Positions 26,754 to 35,948 of a stretch of DNA of 64,000 nt are shown in pieces. The stretch covers positions 84,069-148,068 of the forward strand of contig QQVD01000004.1 of assembly GCA_003388555.1 (NCBI GenBank), read 5' to 3'. Source of the DNA: Acidobacteriota bacterium (GTDB taxonomy: Bacteria > Acidobacteriota > Thermoanaerobaculia > Multivoradales > Multivoraceae). The notes beneath the pieces are model-generated. The model saw nothing but the letters and a program-made list of their open reading frames with translations. It was not told where the DNA came from and did not search any database. A program made the translations under genes and the position numbers. Each line of letters starts with the position of its first letter. Position 1 is the first letter of the stretch.

Positions 26754-29372
26754 TCATCGCCGGGTCGGATTCTCATCCGGAGGCTCGACCGGCCAGTGGT
26801 GCTTCGGATAGCGCCCCGCGAGCTCCCTGCGGACTTCGCCGTAGGTGCGCTCCCAGAACCCGGCCAGGTCGTCGGTGATCTGTTGCGGACGGCCGTTGGG
26901 GGCCAGCAGGTGCAGCAGCACCGGTACCTCGCCGCCGGCGAGCCGCGGTGTCTGTCTCCATCCGAAGAGATCCTGGATGCGGGCCGCGAGCACCGGCGGA
27001 CCGTCCGCATCGTAGGTCAGCGGCGCGGAGCGGCCCGAAGGCAGCTCCAGGCGCACCGGCGCCAGCCGATCGAGCGCCTGCAGCTGGTCGTGGCGCCAGG
27101 CGCCGCGCACCAGATCGAGCAGCGGCGCTCGGCGTACCTCGTCGAGCGACCGCCTGCCGACGACGGCGGCGGCCAGCACCTCGTGGCGAGCCGACTCGTC
27201 GAATCTCGGCAGTCCAAGATCGGCGCGTACGCTCGCGAGCCACGCCGCGCGGGCGAGGAAGCCGGCCAGCGGCTCGCGTTCGAAGGCGACGGCGCACTCA
27301 GGATCCTCGAGGGCGGCGCGGAGCAGGGCCGCCTCCGCCGCGCTGGCATCCTCCACCGCGCGCGGCTCCTCGCCGAGCACCAGGCCGCGGTACCTGCGCC
27401 GCCGCCAGGCCCGGACGCGGCCGCTGGAGGCGTCGACCTCGATTTCGTCCCGCTCCTCGAGTGACTCCTCGGGAAGCCAGTCCTCCTCGATCGCCGACGC
27501 GAGGTGGAGCCGCGCATCGGGAGCCGCACCCTGGACCTCCAGCGCCACCAGGAGCTCGCAGTCACGCACCCGGCTGCCTGCGACCACGAGCCCCAGGCCT
27601 CCGACCATCAGGGCGCGGGTGGCAGCAGCGTGCGGACCGCCCTGCCCCTGGGGCCCAGCGGTTCGCCGCCGCGCGACGCGGTCGGGGTAGGCCGCGATCA
27701 GAGCCCGCCCGAGGGCTTCGCGATCCTCCTCCTGGAGCGCGCCCGCCGGCAGGCTGAGCGGCCTTCGCGGCAGCGGGGTGCGGCGAGCCCGGGCCCGGGG
27801 ATCTCCTGCACGATCGCCGTAGCTGGATGGGGCCGCGAGGGCCCGCGTCACCATCTCCGCGGTGCGCAGGACCTGGCGCCCTCGTCCACCGTCCGCCTGC
27901 CGCCTTCCCTGCTCACGCGCCAGGCGCTGCATCCGATCCTCGAGGTCGCAGCGCAGAGGCGCCAGCGCCGCGATCTCCTCAAAGCGCCGTGGCGGTATCA
28001 GGTCGCGCTCGGCGAGCAGCGCCGCGGCGAGGGCACAGACCTCGGCGGCACCGTGCCGCGCGCCTTCGATCGCCAGGCGCGCCAGGCGCGGCGGCATCGG
28101 CATCGCGGCGATGCGTCGCCCGAGCTCGCTGATCGAGCCGCCCTGCAGCGCCCCGAGCAGCTCGAGCAGCTGGCGCGCCGCGGCGATGCGACCGGCGGCC
28201 GGCGGCTGCAGCCAGGGGAGGTCTTCCGGTCTCTCTCCCAGCGCCAGGCAATGAAGCACCGCCGCGGCCAGGTCCACCCGCTCGATCTCGGGCGACGGCT
28301 GGCGTGGTCGGCCGGCCTGCTCCGACTCGGTCCACAGCCGCAGGCAGAGGCCGGGCCCGAGACGGCCGGCGCGACCCGCCCTCTGGTCGGCGGAGGCGTG
28401 GCTGATCGGCTCGATGCGAAGACGGTCGAGGCCACGGCCGGCATCGAACCGGGCGATGCGGTGCAGGCCGCTGTCGACCACCGCACAGACACCCTCCACC
28501 GTCACCGAGCTCTCGGCGACGTTGGTCGCCAGCACGACGCGGCGCGAAGGGCCTCGCAGCGCCGCATCCTGGTCGGCCAGGGGCGCGGCGCCGTAGAGCT
28601 CACGCACGGGGACGTCGACGCTCTCCTCGAGCAGCGCCCGGGTGCGGCGGATCTCCCCCACCCCGGGTAGGAAGCAGAGCACCGCCGCGGGCCCGTCATC
28701 GCCACGACGGCGCTGCGCGATGTCGGCCAGCAGGGAGCGGACCCCCGCCGCGGCCCGCTGCCAGACCGCGCGCTCGTCCGGTCGCGCCAGGTAGCGAATC
28801 TCCACCGGATGCTCGCGGCCGCCGCTGCGCAGCACTTCGGCGCCGAGATGCCTCGCGATCGGTTCGCTCTCGAGAGTGGCCGAGAGCACCGCGATCACCA
28901 GGTCGTCGCGCAGCTCCCGGCGTAGGTGCACGGCGAGGGCGAAGAGCAGATCGCAGTCCACTGAGCGTTCGTGGAACTCGTCGAACACGATCGCCTGCCA
29001 GTCGGAGAGCAGGGGATCGTGCAGCATCCACTGCAGCAGCACCCCCGGGGTGACGAAGACGACCCGGCTGGCGTCGGTCCAACGACGCTCGTGCCGCACC
29101 TGATGGCCGACGCCGCGCTCGCCGAGCACCGCAGCGGTCTCGGCGGCGACGCGCACTGCCGCTGAGCGCGCCGCCACCCGGCGTGGCTCGACCACCACCA
29201 CCCGGCCGCCGGTCGCCAGCGCCAGCGCCAGCGCCGGAGGCACCCGCGTCGTCTTGCCCGAGCCGGGCGGCGCCTCGAGGACCAGACAGCGTCGTGCCCG
29301 CGCCGCCTCTGCGACCCGTGGCAGCAGCTCGTCGACGGGGAGCGGCCGCGGCTCGGCCCGCGGAGTGCTCAC
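26754..29372 (-). CDS. hrpB: ATP-dependent helicase HrpB
   Basis: An 872-residue DEAH/RHA-type helicase. Motif I is EAPPGSGKTTRVP near residue 38, motif Ia is VVVEPRRVAARS, motif II is DEFH in VFDEFHERS, motif III is LSATLES, and motif VI includes QRAGRAGRLGPG. The HrpB-specific C-terminus ends with the family's typical tail (RPQQITDDLAGFWERTY, RYPKHHWP). Length is in the usual range. The start is GTG 29372 without a clear ribosome site. The cellular role of bacterial HrpB is poorly defined. The RRM gene follows immediately, an RNA-related pairing of possible significance. Confidence 0.93.
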   Translation of the reverse strand: MSTPRAEPRPLPVDELLPRVAEAARARRCLVLEAPPGSGKTTRVPPALALALATGGRVVVVEPRRVAARSAAVRVAAETAAVLGERGVGHQVRHERRWTDASRVVFVTPGVLLQWMLHDPLLSDWQAIVFDEFHERSVDCDLLFALAVHLRRELRDDLVIAVLSATLESEPIARHLGAEVLRSGGREHPVEIRYLARPDERAVWQRAAAGVRSLLADIAQRRRGDDGPAAVLCFLPGVGEIRRTRALLEESVDVPVRELYGAAPLADQDAALRGPSRRVVLATNVAESSVTVEGVCAVVDSGLHRIARFDAGRGLDRLRIEPISHASADQRAGRAGRLGPGLCLRLWTESEQAGRPRQPSPEIERVDLAAAVLHCLALGERPEDLPWLQPPAAGRIAAARQLLELLGALQGGSISELGRRIAAMPMPPRLARLAIEGARHGAAEVCALAAALLAERDLIPPRRFEEIAALAPLRCDLEDRMQRLAREQGRRQADGGRGRQVLRTAEMVTRALAAPSSYGDRAGDPRARARRTPLPRRPLSLPAGALQEEDREALGRALIAAYPDRVARRRTAGPQGQGGPHAAATRALMVGGLGLVVAGSRVRDCELLVALEVQGAAPDARLHLASAIEEDWLPEESLEERDEIEVDASSGRVRAWRRRRYRGLVLGEEPRAVEDASAAEAALLRAALEDPECAVAFEREPLAGFLARAAWLASVRADLGLPRFDESARHEVLAAAVVGRRSLDEVRRAPLLDLVRGAWRHDQLQALDRLAPVRLELPSGRSAPLTYDADGPPVLAARIQDLFGWRQTPRLAGGEVPVLLHLLAPNGRPQQITDDLAGFWERTYGEVRRELAGRYPKHHWPVEPPDENPTRR

Positions 29373-29479
29373 GCCGCGACCGACGCCGGGGCCTCAGCGC
29401 CGAAGACACCGGCCGCGCCGCGGCGCCTCAACCCTACGCCCGCATGCACAGCGCCGCCGCTGGCGATCCCGACGCGGTC

Positions 29480-30754
29480 TCAGGGATTCTGGACGTGGAA
29501 GGTGATCTCGCCGATCGTCGTGCGGCTGCCGAAGATGTCGGTGACCACGGCCAGCGCGGTGTGGAAGCCGTTCGACAGCGTACGCGTGTCGAATGCCAGC
29601 TGCCACTCGGGATTCGCCGAATCGGGGAAGCTCGGATACTGGCTGGTGATGGCCGGACGTGGGAAGCCGTAGGTGGCGAGGCCGGCGTTGTCGCCGTCGA
29701 TGTACACCCGCACGCTCTGCACCGGCTCGCGGTCGAGCGCCCAGCCGGAGATCTGGATGATCCCCGAGTCGCGGAACGACTCGTTGTCGATCGCTCCGAT
29801 GGCCGGCTGGTTGACGGTGAACTCGTCGCACTCGAAGTTGACGTTGAGGGTGGCGATGTTCTCGAACTGGGTGTCGAGATCGTTGGCGCGCACGGTCAAC
29901 ACGTGCTGACCCTCGGCGTAGCCGAAGTCGATCAACGCGCCGACGTCGAGTACGAAGCGGAAACCGGCGTTGGGGGCGTCGCGCACACCCGGGAACTCGG
30001 TCTCGAGGCCCAGGATCGGCAGGCCGTAGCAGTTGCTCCAGGCGCCGGTGATCAACGAGTTGCGGCAGTTCAGACGGGAATTGGCGATGATCGCGCCGTC
30101 GACCATCAGCTCGACCCAGCCGATGCCGTGGTCGTTGGTCTCCACGCCGACGTCCAGGGCCCAACCCTGGACCACGCTGTAGATCCGGTCGGAGTCGGTG
30201 ATGTCGCAGGTCCCGTAGAGGGTGGCGCTCTGGTCGGGGAAGGTGATCGTGCCGAACGGGCGGAGGTTGTGGCTGTTGTTCTGGAAGAAGAACACGATGG
30301 TGTTGAGCTGACGCACCTCGCCGGTGTTGGAGATCGCCCTTGCGGTGACCTCGTGCTCGCCGTTGACGAACGACGTGGTGTTCAGGTTGTAGAACCAGCC
30401 CGAGAACGCAGCGCCGGGGAAGGTCGGGAAGAAGGCCGCCACGTCGGCACGCTGGCGGCCGTACTCGGCGGCGCCGATGACGCGTCCGTCGACCACCACG
30501 TCGACCCGCGCGATGCCGTCGTCGTCGAGCGCCCAACCGACCAGGGGCACGATACCTCCGACGCCCAGCACTCCGCCGTCGAGGTTGCCGTCGACGAAGC
30601 CGAAGGGCTCGCCGAGGGTCGCCGCGACCGGCTCGGCCTCACACGGCCCGCCGTCGGAGACGCCCACGATGTTGGCGTTGGCGACCGAAGCCGTCAGCAC
30701 GAGGCCCAGCGAAAGGAGGCCCAGGAAGAAGAGGAAGGTGGGAGTCTGGCGCAT
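29480..30754 (-). CDS. secreted protein of three GWALD-type Ig-like repeats
   Basis: A 424-residue secreted protein with a clear signal peptide (FLFFLGLLSLGLVLTASVANA). Three units of roughly 100-130 residues share a plan: GWALD, a strand with VDG, a stretch like FPxFPxSxxxxF, and a strand like GxHxLTVRA. The first (GWALDDDGIARVDVVVDG) and third (GWALDREPVQSVRVYIDG) are closest. The middle one is longer and carries extra cysteines (CRNSLI, NCYGLP). This looks like a bacterial Ig-like fold found in many Acidobacteriota secreted proteins. No catalytic motif was seen; a surface or matrix role is inferred. ATG 30754 is preceded by AGAGGTGA. Confidence 0.78.
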   Translation of the reverse strand: MRQTPTFLFFLGLLSLGLVLTASVANANIVGVSDGGPCEAEPVAATLGEPFGFVDGNLDGGVLGVGGIVPLVGWALDDDGIARVDVVVDGRVIGAAEYGRQRADVAAFFPTFPGAAFSGWFYNLNTTSFVNGEHEVTARAISNTGEVRQLNTIVFFFQNNSHNLRPFGTITFPDQSATLYGTCDITDSDRIYSVVQGWALDVGVETNDHGIGWVELMVDGAIIANSRLNCRNSLITGAWSNCYGLPILGLETEFPGVRDAPNAGFRFVLDVGALIDFGYAEGQHVLTVRANDLDTQFENIATLNVNFECDEFTVNQPAIGAIDNESFRDSGIIQISGWALDREPVQSVRVYIDGDNAGLATYGFPRPAITSQYPSFPDSANPEWQLAFDTRTLSNGFHTALAVVTDIFGSRTTIGEITFHVQNP

Positions 30755-30917
30755 CTCGGATCACCTCTCGGCCCATCGATCTGGGCGCTGCTTGCATGGT
30801 GGTCGGCGGATCGGCTTCCAGCGGATCTTCCCAGTGGTACAGATGTCGTACTGAGCGAATCTGGGCGCCGGAACCGCACGCGGCGTCCCACGCGGGGACG
30901 CACACGCACGGTGATGG

Positions 30918-30940
30918 AGACTGCTGATCCATAGCAGTCT
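30918..30940. promoter_or_regulatory. 8-bp inverted repeat overlapping the -10 box (candidate operator)
   Basis: AGACTGCT, seven bases, AGCAGTCT: a perfect dyad. The upstream arm in gene orientation contains most of the -10 box TAGACT, so a bound protein or transcript hairpin would affect initiation of the GWALD-repeat gene. Confidence 0.5.
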
Positions 30941-30965
30941 AGGCATAAACAAAGCGACCCGTCAA
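30936..30965 (-). promoter_or_regulatory. sigma-70-type promoter for the GWALD-repeat gene
   Basis: On the minus strand: TTGACG, 18 bases, TAGACT, about 180 bases before the ATG. It is located in an AT-richer patch just after the sigma factor gene. Confidence 0.55.
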
Positions 30966-31014
30966 CCGTTTTTCGGTCGGCAGCCTTGCCAGTAACTGAC
31001 TGCACGCTCTGCGT

Positions 31015-31845
31015 TTAGCGTCCGGCAGGCTGCCTCGGGACCCGCTCCGGGACGATCGCGCCGAGGCGCACTCCGTGATCGCGTTCGATCCTCCGCTTGG
31101 TGCGGTGAACCAGCGCGTGCACCGCGCTGGGGGACATCCCGAACGACCTGGCGACCTCGGCCGCGCCGTGCCTACCGAGGACCATGCGCCGGAACACCTC
31201 GCGATTGCGTGCCGGGTGGGTGGTGTCGAGCGTCGCCTCGTCGCACAGGCCCGCCAGCTGGTGCAGCGCCTCGCGCAGCAGGTAGGTGCGCTCGGGATCG
31301 GCGCGCTCGGCGACCTCGCCGGCACAGCCCTCCGCCGGCAGCTGGAACCGCTCCCGGTGTGCGGCCTCGCGGCGGCTGCGACTGCGCGACCGGCGCACCT
31401 GGTCGAGCACCAGCCGAGCGACGATACGGCGAAGGAAGGCGAGCAGCTGGCCGTCGTTGGCGAAGCGGCTGCGATGCAGCACCCGGCGATCGTCGGCCAG
31501 GAGGCGCAGATAGAGATCCTGCACGACGTCCTCCGGCTCCACGACGACTCCCTCGTCGCGCACCTTCCGGCACAGGACCACGGCGTAACCGAAGACCGTG
31601 CGGTGCACCTTCTCGACCAGCTCGGACCAGGCGGCGCCACCGCCCACCGCGCAGGCGCGCCAGTGCCGCACCAGCTCGAAGCTCGGCCTCCGGCAGGGAG
31701 AGTGCGAGCGCGAGCTGGACGGCGGTCGCCCTACTCCGCGGGATCGTTCGTCGGCCTGGTCGCGGTGCGGCTCGGACCGGCACGCCGGCGACGGCGTGGC
31801 GCCTGCGCTCGAACGGCTTCGGAATCGGCTGGGGGAACAGGACAT
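31015..31845 (-). CDS. ECF-type RNA polymerase sigma factor with N-terminal extension
   Basis: A 276-residue sigma-70 family protein. The first ~60 residues are Arg/Ser/Pro-rich and not conserved. Region 2 follows (FGYAVVLCRKVRDEG, then EPEDVVQDLYLRLLADD), with the acidic EPED that normally contacts core polymerase. Region 4 ends the protein (RHGAAEVARSFGMSPSAVHALVHRTKRRIERD). No anti-sigma factor or zinc anti-sigma motif is adjacent, so the regulatory input is unknown. ATG 31845 has AAGGAG at ideal spacing. It is divergent from the sulfatase-like gene and reads toward the GWALD-repeat gene, whose own promoter lies just downstream. Confidence 0.82.
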   Translation of the reverse strand: MSCSPSRFRSRSSAGATPSPACRSEPHRDQADERSRGVGRPPSSSRSHSPCRRPSFELVRHWRACAVGGGAAWSELVEKVHRTVFGYAVVLCRKVRDEGVVVEPEDVVQDLYLRLLADDRRVLHRSRFANDGQLLAFLRRIVARLVLDQVRRSRSRSRREAAHRERFQLPAEGCAGEVAERADPERTYLLREALHQLAGLCDEATLDTTHPARNREVFRRMVLGRHGAAEVARSFGMSPSAVHALVHRTKRRIERDHGVRLGAIVPERVPRQPAGR

Positions 31846-32116
31846 GGCTTCTCCTTCGCATCGGAGAGGCCACGGAGGGACGGTGGACGGCCGCCCGCAG
31901 TCTTCGCTTCCTCACCCCTCAACGCGATCGGAGACCGAAGCGGACATCTCGGCCGGACGCCCCCGGGCTCTCAGCGGGCCGCGACCGCCCCGCAGTGCCG
32001 CTACACTGCCCGCCGGCGCTCCGATCGCGCCGTGCCCGACCTCTCGTCCACCTTAGCCCCCAACGCCGCGCTCCGGGAGCAGGGACCGCCGGCGCCGACC
32101 AGCTCTCCAGACGACG

Positions 32117-33646
32117 ATGACGACCGCTCCGACTCTCGTACCAGGGCCCGCCCCTGAGCCACCGACACCGACTCGCACGGCCGCACCGCGGCGTCGATCG
32201 GCCCGATGCCGGCTGGCGAGGCCGCTCTGCGCCCTGATCCCGGTCCTCCTGATCCTGCCCTCCGTGGTGCTGGTCACGGCCTGCGACGGCGCCACCTCGG
32301 AGCAGGAGCCCCGGGCCGGCGAGAGCGTCGATCTCGCCGGGAGCCTCGCCGGCTACAACCTCCTGTTGATCACCATCGACACCCTGCGGGCCGATCGTCT
32401 GGGCTCCTTCGGCCATCCCGATCCTGGCCAGAGCCCCCGCATCGACGCTCTCGCAGCGAGCGGTACCCGCTTCCTCGAGGCGAGCGCCCCTCGTGGCCTC
32501 ACCTGGCCCTCGCTCGCCACCGTGCTCACCGGCCAGTACCCGAGCAGCCACGGCCTGATCCAGAACGGCTACAGCTTCGCCGACGACCAGCGCACGTTGC
32601 CCCATCGCCTGCAGGATGCCGGCTACCAGACCGCCGCGGTGTTGAGCAACATGTGCCAGGCGAACCACCGCGGCTGGGATCTGCTGGAGTGCGCCGGCGG
32701 AGTCGACGCGCGGGTCGAGCGCAAGGCGCTGGCCTGGATCGACCAGCTCGATCCCCAGCGCCCCTTCTTCCTCTGGGCGCACTACTTCGGGGCCCACGGG
32801 CCGTACTACAACGGTGGCGATCGGGCGGCGCGGATCGATCCAGGCTACGAGGGCGTGGTCGAGGCGAAGAAGCACGTCCTGAACCGGATCATGACCGACC
32901 AGATCCCGCTCGACGCCGCCGACCAGCGTCATCTCGACGCGCTGTACGACGCCGCCGTGCAGGGCACCGACGAGCTGGTCGGGAGGCTGCTCGACGGGCT
33001 CGCCTCACGCGGCGCGCTCGAACGCACGGCGATCGTGCTGCTCGCCGACCACGGCGAGGATCTCTACGACCACCACGGGTACATCTACCACGCCTGCTCG
33101 CCGTACCAGAGCGGTCTGCACGTGCCCCTGCTCTTCGTGCTGCCGCCGGCGCTCGGACTCGCGGCGCCGACGGGAGGAGCCGTGGCGCAGCCGGTCGAGC
33201 TCACCGACGTACTGCCGACCCTGGCATCGCTGTTCGCCCTGCCGCTCGAGGGGGAGTGCATCGACGGCACCTCACTGGTCCCCTATCTCGAGCGTCCCGA
33301 GCGCGGCGGGGAGGGCAAGGCGGCGCTCAGCGAGTACGGCAGCGAGCGCATCGCGACGGTGCGTCAGGGACGCTGGAAGCTCATCGTCAATCCCGACGAG
33401 CACCGCCCCATCTGCCTCCCGGGCGCCCCCGAGGATCTCTATCCGATCGCTGCCACGGAGCTCTACGACCTCGTCGAGGACCCCGCCGAGCTGAACGACC
33501 TCAGCGGCGAGCAGCCGTCTCAGGTCCGCCGGCTGACCAGGCTGCTGGCGGAGCGGGAAGCCGCCAAGTGCGGCGGTGACGGTGGCGTCCAGGAGCTCCC
33601 GGAGGAACTGCGCAGGGAGCTCGAGGCGCTGGGCTACGTGAACTGA
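32117..33646 (+). CDS. sulfatase-like lipoprotein of the alkaline phosphatase superfamily
   Basis: A 509-residue protein. The N-terminal hydrophobic segment ends in VLVTAC, a lipobox, so it is probably a lipoprotein. The metal-binding start LLLITIDTLRADRLGSFGHP and the later LLADHGEDLYDHHGYIYH are typical of the sulfatase fold. At the nucleophile position the sequence is LTWPSLATVLTG. The Cys/Ser of the formylglycine motif (CxPxR) is replaced by Thr, which favours a phosphate-ester or transferase-type enzyme over a true sulfatase. The C-terminus ends EALGYVN, typical of this subgroup. A short tandem repeat begins at the stop codon. Confidence 0.82.
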   Translation: MTTAPTLVPGPAPEPPTPTRTAAPRRRSARCRLARPLCALIPVLLILPSVVLVTACDGATSEQEPRAGESVDLAGSLAGYNLLLITIDTLRADRLGSFGHPDPGQSPRIDALAASGTRFLEASAPRGLTWPSLATVLTGQYPSSHGLIQNGYSFADDQRTLPHRLQDAGYQTAAVLSNMCQANHRGWDLLECAGGVDARVERKALAWIDQLDPQRPFFLWAHYFGAHGPYYNGGDRAARIDPGYEGVVEAKKHVLNRIMTDQIPLDAADQRHLDALYDAAVQGTDELVGRLLDGLASRGALERTAIVLLADHGEDLYDHHGYIYHACSPYQSGLHVPLLFVLPPALGLAAPTGGAVAQPVELTDVLPTLASLFALPLEGECIDGTSLVPYLERPERGGEGKAALSEYGSERIATVRQGRWKLIVNPDEHRPICLPGAPEDLYPIAATELYDLVEDPAELNDLSGEQPSQVRRLTRLLAEREAAKCGGDGGVQELPEELRRELEALGYVN

Positions 33647-33667
33647 CCGAACTGACCGAACTGACCG
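33641..33667. repeat. 9-bp tandem repeat, three copies, at the stop of the sulfatase-like gene
   Basis: AACTGACCG is repeated exactly three times. The first copy supplies the last Asn codon and the TGA stop; the other two are in the spacer and place two further TGA codons in the same frame. Confidence 0.92.
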
Positions 33668-33879
33668 GTGCCGCCGTGGGGCACCAGAGACCGCACGGAT
33701 CGACCTTCGTCGGCTCGCGAAGCCGCAGCACGACGCACCCAGGCCCCCGAGCGAGGGACCGGTTCCCGGACCGCGCTCTGGCGACCGACCGCCAGCGTCT
33801 CGGAGCGCACCCCCTCGAACGGACCGGGTGGCGACGGGTCGGCGGAGCGCTGACGGCTACGGCCGCAGCGTCCGCAGAC

Positions 33880-34035
33880 TCAGCGCATCTTCTCTTCGAC
33901 GAACTCGACGTGCTTGCGCACCCTCGGGTCGTACTTCTTGAGCCGCAGCTTCTCGGTCGAGAGCTTCTTGTTCTTCGTCGTGGTGTAGAAGTAGCCGGTG
34001 CCGGCACTGGAGACGAGCTTGATCTTGTCGCGCAT
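33880..34035 (-). CDS. rpmG: 50S ribosomal protein L33
   Basis: A 51-residue small ribosomal protein: [24 protein letters not shown] and a C-terminus with [17 protein letters not shown]. It lacks the CxxC pairs of zinc-type L33, so it is the zinc-independent form. ATG 34035 follows GGAG at seven bases. The ORF track adds 29 upstream residues of no homology. It lies downstream of tRNA-Val and tRNA-Asp on the same strand and probably shares their promoter. Confidence 0.95.
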   Translation of the reverse strand: MRDKIKLVSSAGTGYFYTTTKNKKLSTEKLRLKKYDPRVRKHVEFVEEKMR

Positions 34036-34175
34036 CTTGAGACTCCGCTGGACCTGAGAGGGGACGCGAGGACTGGGAGCTGGCGGCGCGTCGGGGCGGC
34101 CGCTCGGGTGCCCGGTGAGCACCGTTTCTCCTGCTGTCCCGCCGCGGCGGGACCTCCTCGTTCGAGGCTCTCGAG

Positions 34176-34252
34176 TGGCGGGGCCGACGGGACTCGAACC
34201 CGCGACCTCCGGCGTGACAGGCCGGCATTCTAACCAGCTGAACTACGACCCC
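34176..34252 (-). tRNA. tRNA-Asp (GTC)
   Basis: 77 bases including encoded CCA. The acceptor GGGGTCG pairs with CGGCCCC with one G-U pair. The D arm is AGTTCAGCTGGTTAGAAT, the anticodon loop CTGTCAC reads GTC, and the T arm contains GGGTTCGAGTCCC. Confidence 0.96.
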
Positions 34253-34306
34253 GTTTCGAGAGCCGACGGCGTGAGCTCCGGTTCCAGACACCCCTCGCAC
34301 CGCGGC

Positions 34307-34383
34307 TGGTGGGAGGTGAGGGACTCGAACCCGCGACCCCCTGCGTGTAAGGCAGGTGCTCTAACCAACTGAGCTAACCTCCC
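34307..34383 (-). tRNA. tRNA-Val (TAC)
   Basis: 77 bases including encoded CCA. The acceptor GGGAGGT pairs with ACCTCCC. The D arm is TAGCTCAGTTGGTTAGAGC, the anticodon loop CTTACAC reads TAC, and the T arm is GGGTTCGAGTCCC. It lies first in the tRNA-Val, tRNA-Asp, rpmG order. Confidence 0.96.
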
Positions 34384-34854
34384 TCGCGGCCGACCGCGCG
34401 CACGGGCATGAACGGCCGCCGCAGGAGGGCGGATCCTAAGCGAAGCAGGCGAGGCGAGTCAACGCTGACCGCGGCCGCGAAAGCCCGATGACCCGGCGCC
34501 GCGGCAGCCGGATGGCGCCAGGCGCCGTCGCCGTCGACACGGTGTGTCACAATCGGGCCCGTCATCGGCGGCGGCCGGCGCGACGGTGCGCTCACCCGGT
34601 TCGAGCGACCTCGTCGTCCCTACGAACCCAGGGCCGCGTCCGTGGCTCGACGCCGCCAGCAGCCGCAGGCCTGTGCGAAACCACTGCCGGGAAGGCGGGT
34701 CTCTCGCACGGCCAGCCCGCGGCGCCGCGCCAGATCGGCGGCCAGCGCTCGGCCTCGACGCGCCCGACGGACCCCGGTGCCAGCCCGGCCTGTGAAGCCG
34801 GGAAGGCCGGCCGCCAACGACGACCCACCAACCGCGAAAGGACACTCAGACCAG
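34384..34854. other. 471-bp divergent intergenic region between tRNA-Val and sodA
   Basis: The left end holds the tRNA promoter. The remainder is GC-rich and contains a short dyad, GACAC-GGT-GTGTC, near 34540, followed by CACAAT, a possible weak -10 for sodA without a matching -35. No credible ORF was found; those in the track here lack ribosome sites and homology. Confidence 0.6.
34433..34462 (-). promoter_or_regulatory. sigma-70-type promoter of the tRNA-Val/tRNA-Asp/rpmG unit
   Basis: On the minus strand: TTGACT, 18 bases, TAGGAT, ending about 50 bases before the tRNA-Val 5' end. This is the best promoter match in the window. Confidence 0.75.
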
Positions 34855-35451
34855 ATGCACGAAGTCCCAGCCCTTCCGTACTCATTCGACGCCCTCGAAC
34901 CGCACATCGACGCCCGGACGATGGAGATCCATCACGACAAGCACCACGCTGCCTACGTCTCCAAGCTGAACGAGGCGCTCGACGGGCATGCCGACCTCCA
35001 GGCACTTCCCGTCGAGGAGCTGCTGCGCAAGATCGACAGCGTGCCGGAGAAGATCCGTGGCGCCGTACGCAACCATGGAGGCGGGCACGCCAACCACTCT
35101 CTGTTCTGGGAGATCATGGGGCCCGGAGGAGGGGGCGAGCCGAAGGGCGCCCTCGCCGACGCGATCGACAGCGCCTTCGGCTCCTTCTCCGACTTCAAGG
35201 AGAAGTTCCAGGCCGCAGCGGCGGGCCAGTTCGGTTCCGGATGGGGGTGGCTGGTCAAGGGTGACGGAGGCCTCGAGATCCTCGCCCGGCCCAACCAGGA
35301 CTCGCCCCTGATGGAGGGCAAGACACCGCTCCTCGGCGTCGACGTCTGGGAGCATGCCTACTATCTGAACTACCAGAACCGGCGACCGGACTATCTGAAA
35401 GCGTTCTGGAACGTGGTCGACTGGGACGCGGTGGCCAAGCGCTTCGCCTGA
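34855..35451 (+). CDS. sodA: superoxide dismutase (Fe/Mn family)
   Basis: A 198-residue superoxide dismutase. Metal ligands are visible as His in [12 protein letters not shown], His in [10 protein letters not shown], and Asp/His in [11 protein letters not shown]. The [11 protein letters not shown] and PNQDSPLM segments are more like Mn-type than Fe-type enzymes, but metal choice cannot be settled by reading alone. No signal peptide is present, so it is cytoplasmic. The ORF track start 71 codons upstream is unrelated sequence; ATG 34855 begins [18 protein letters not shown], the normal N-terminus. A strong terminator follows. Confidence 0.95.
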   Translation: MHEVPALPYSFDALEPHIDARTMEIHHDKHHAAYVSKLNEALDGHADLQALPVEELLRKIDSVPEKIRGAVRNHGGGHANHSLFWEIMGPGGGGEPKGALADAIDSAFGSFSDFKEKFQAAAAGQFGSGWGWLVKGDGGLEILARPNQDSPLMEGKTPLLGVDVWEHAYYLNYQNRRPDYLKAFWNVVDWDAVAKRFA

Positions 35452-35507
35452 TCCGGGACGACTGCCGCCTGCGTCCGTCGTCGTCGGGCTCCCACCCGCC
35501 CTTCTCG

Positions 35508-35545
35508 AGCCCCACCGCCGCCGCGGCGCGTGGGGCTTTCTCTTT
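35508..35545 (+). terminator. Rho-independent terminator of sodA
   Basis: The stem AGCCCCA/TGGGGCT is extended inside by CGCCG/CGGCG and followed by TTTCTCTTT. It lies 57 bases after the sodA stop and is the clearest terminator in the window. Confidence 0.85.
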
Positions 35546-35748
35546 CCTGGACGGTCCTTGCTCTGCTCCGACTCCAGGACCTCCTCCGCCACCGGGATCT
35601 GCACCGGACCGGCCAGTGGATCGGGGGCCTCCACAGGAGGTACGCACGCTGCCGGCACCGATTAGAGGCCGCGACCACTGCCAGCGGACGAACAAGGGGA
35701 ACACCGCAACGTGCGGATATTCCTACACTTGCCCGAACAAGCTCAGAA

Positions 35749-35760
35749 CGTGTGCACACG
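35749..35760. promoter_or_regulatory. 12-bp perfect palindrome upstream of the ArsR gene
   Basis: CGTGTGCACACG is self-complementary over 12 bases and sits in the AT-rich patch about 190 bases before the ArsR ATG. It is a candidate operator; the bound protein is unknown. Confidence 0.4.
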
Positions 35761-35948
35761 ATGCTCGCGAAAGGGAGCTTTTTCAACTTTCATTCAATAT
35801 CCGTGGCGCTAGAGTCTGCCTCGAGCCTCGGCAGCCGGTCTCGTCGGCACCGACCCCCCGGCACGCCGCTGGCTCTCTCCTGCCATCCACTGCTTCGTTC
35901 CTTTCGGGGTCCCCCCGCGCCTCCAACGAGAAAGGGTTGCAACGTCCA

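Larger units (their letters stand above)
35452..35948. other. 497-bp intergenic region between sodA and the ArsR gene
   Basis: It begins with the sodA terminator. From 35640 to 35830 it is unusually AT-rich for this genome (TGCGGATATTCCTACACTTG, TTTTTCAACTTTCATTCAAT), and it contains a perfect 12-bp palindrome. This is a likely regulatory region for the ArsR gene, though no clean -35/-10 pair was identified. No coding sequence is supported. Confidence 0.6.
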
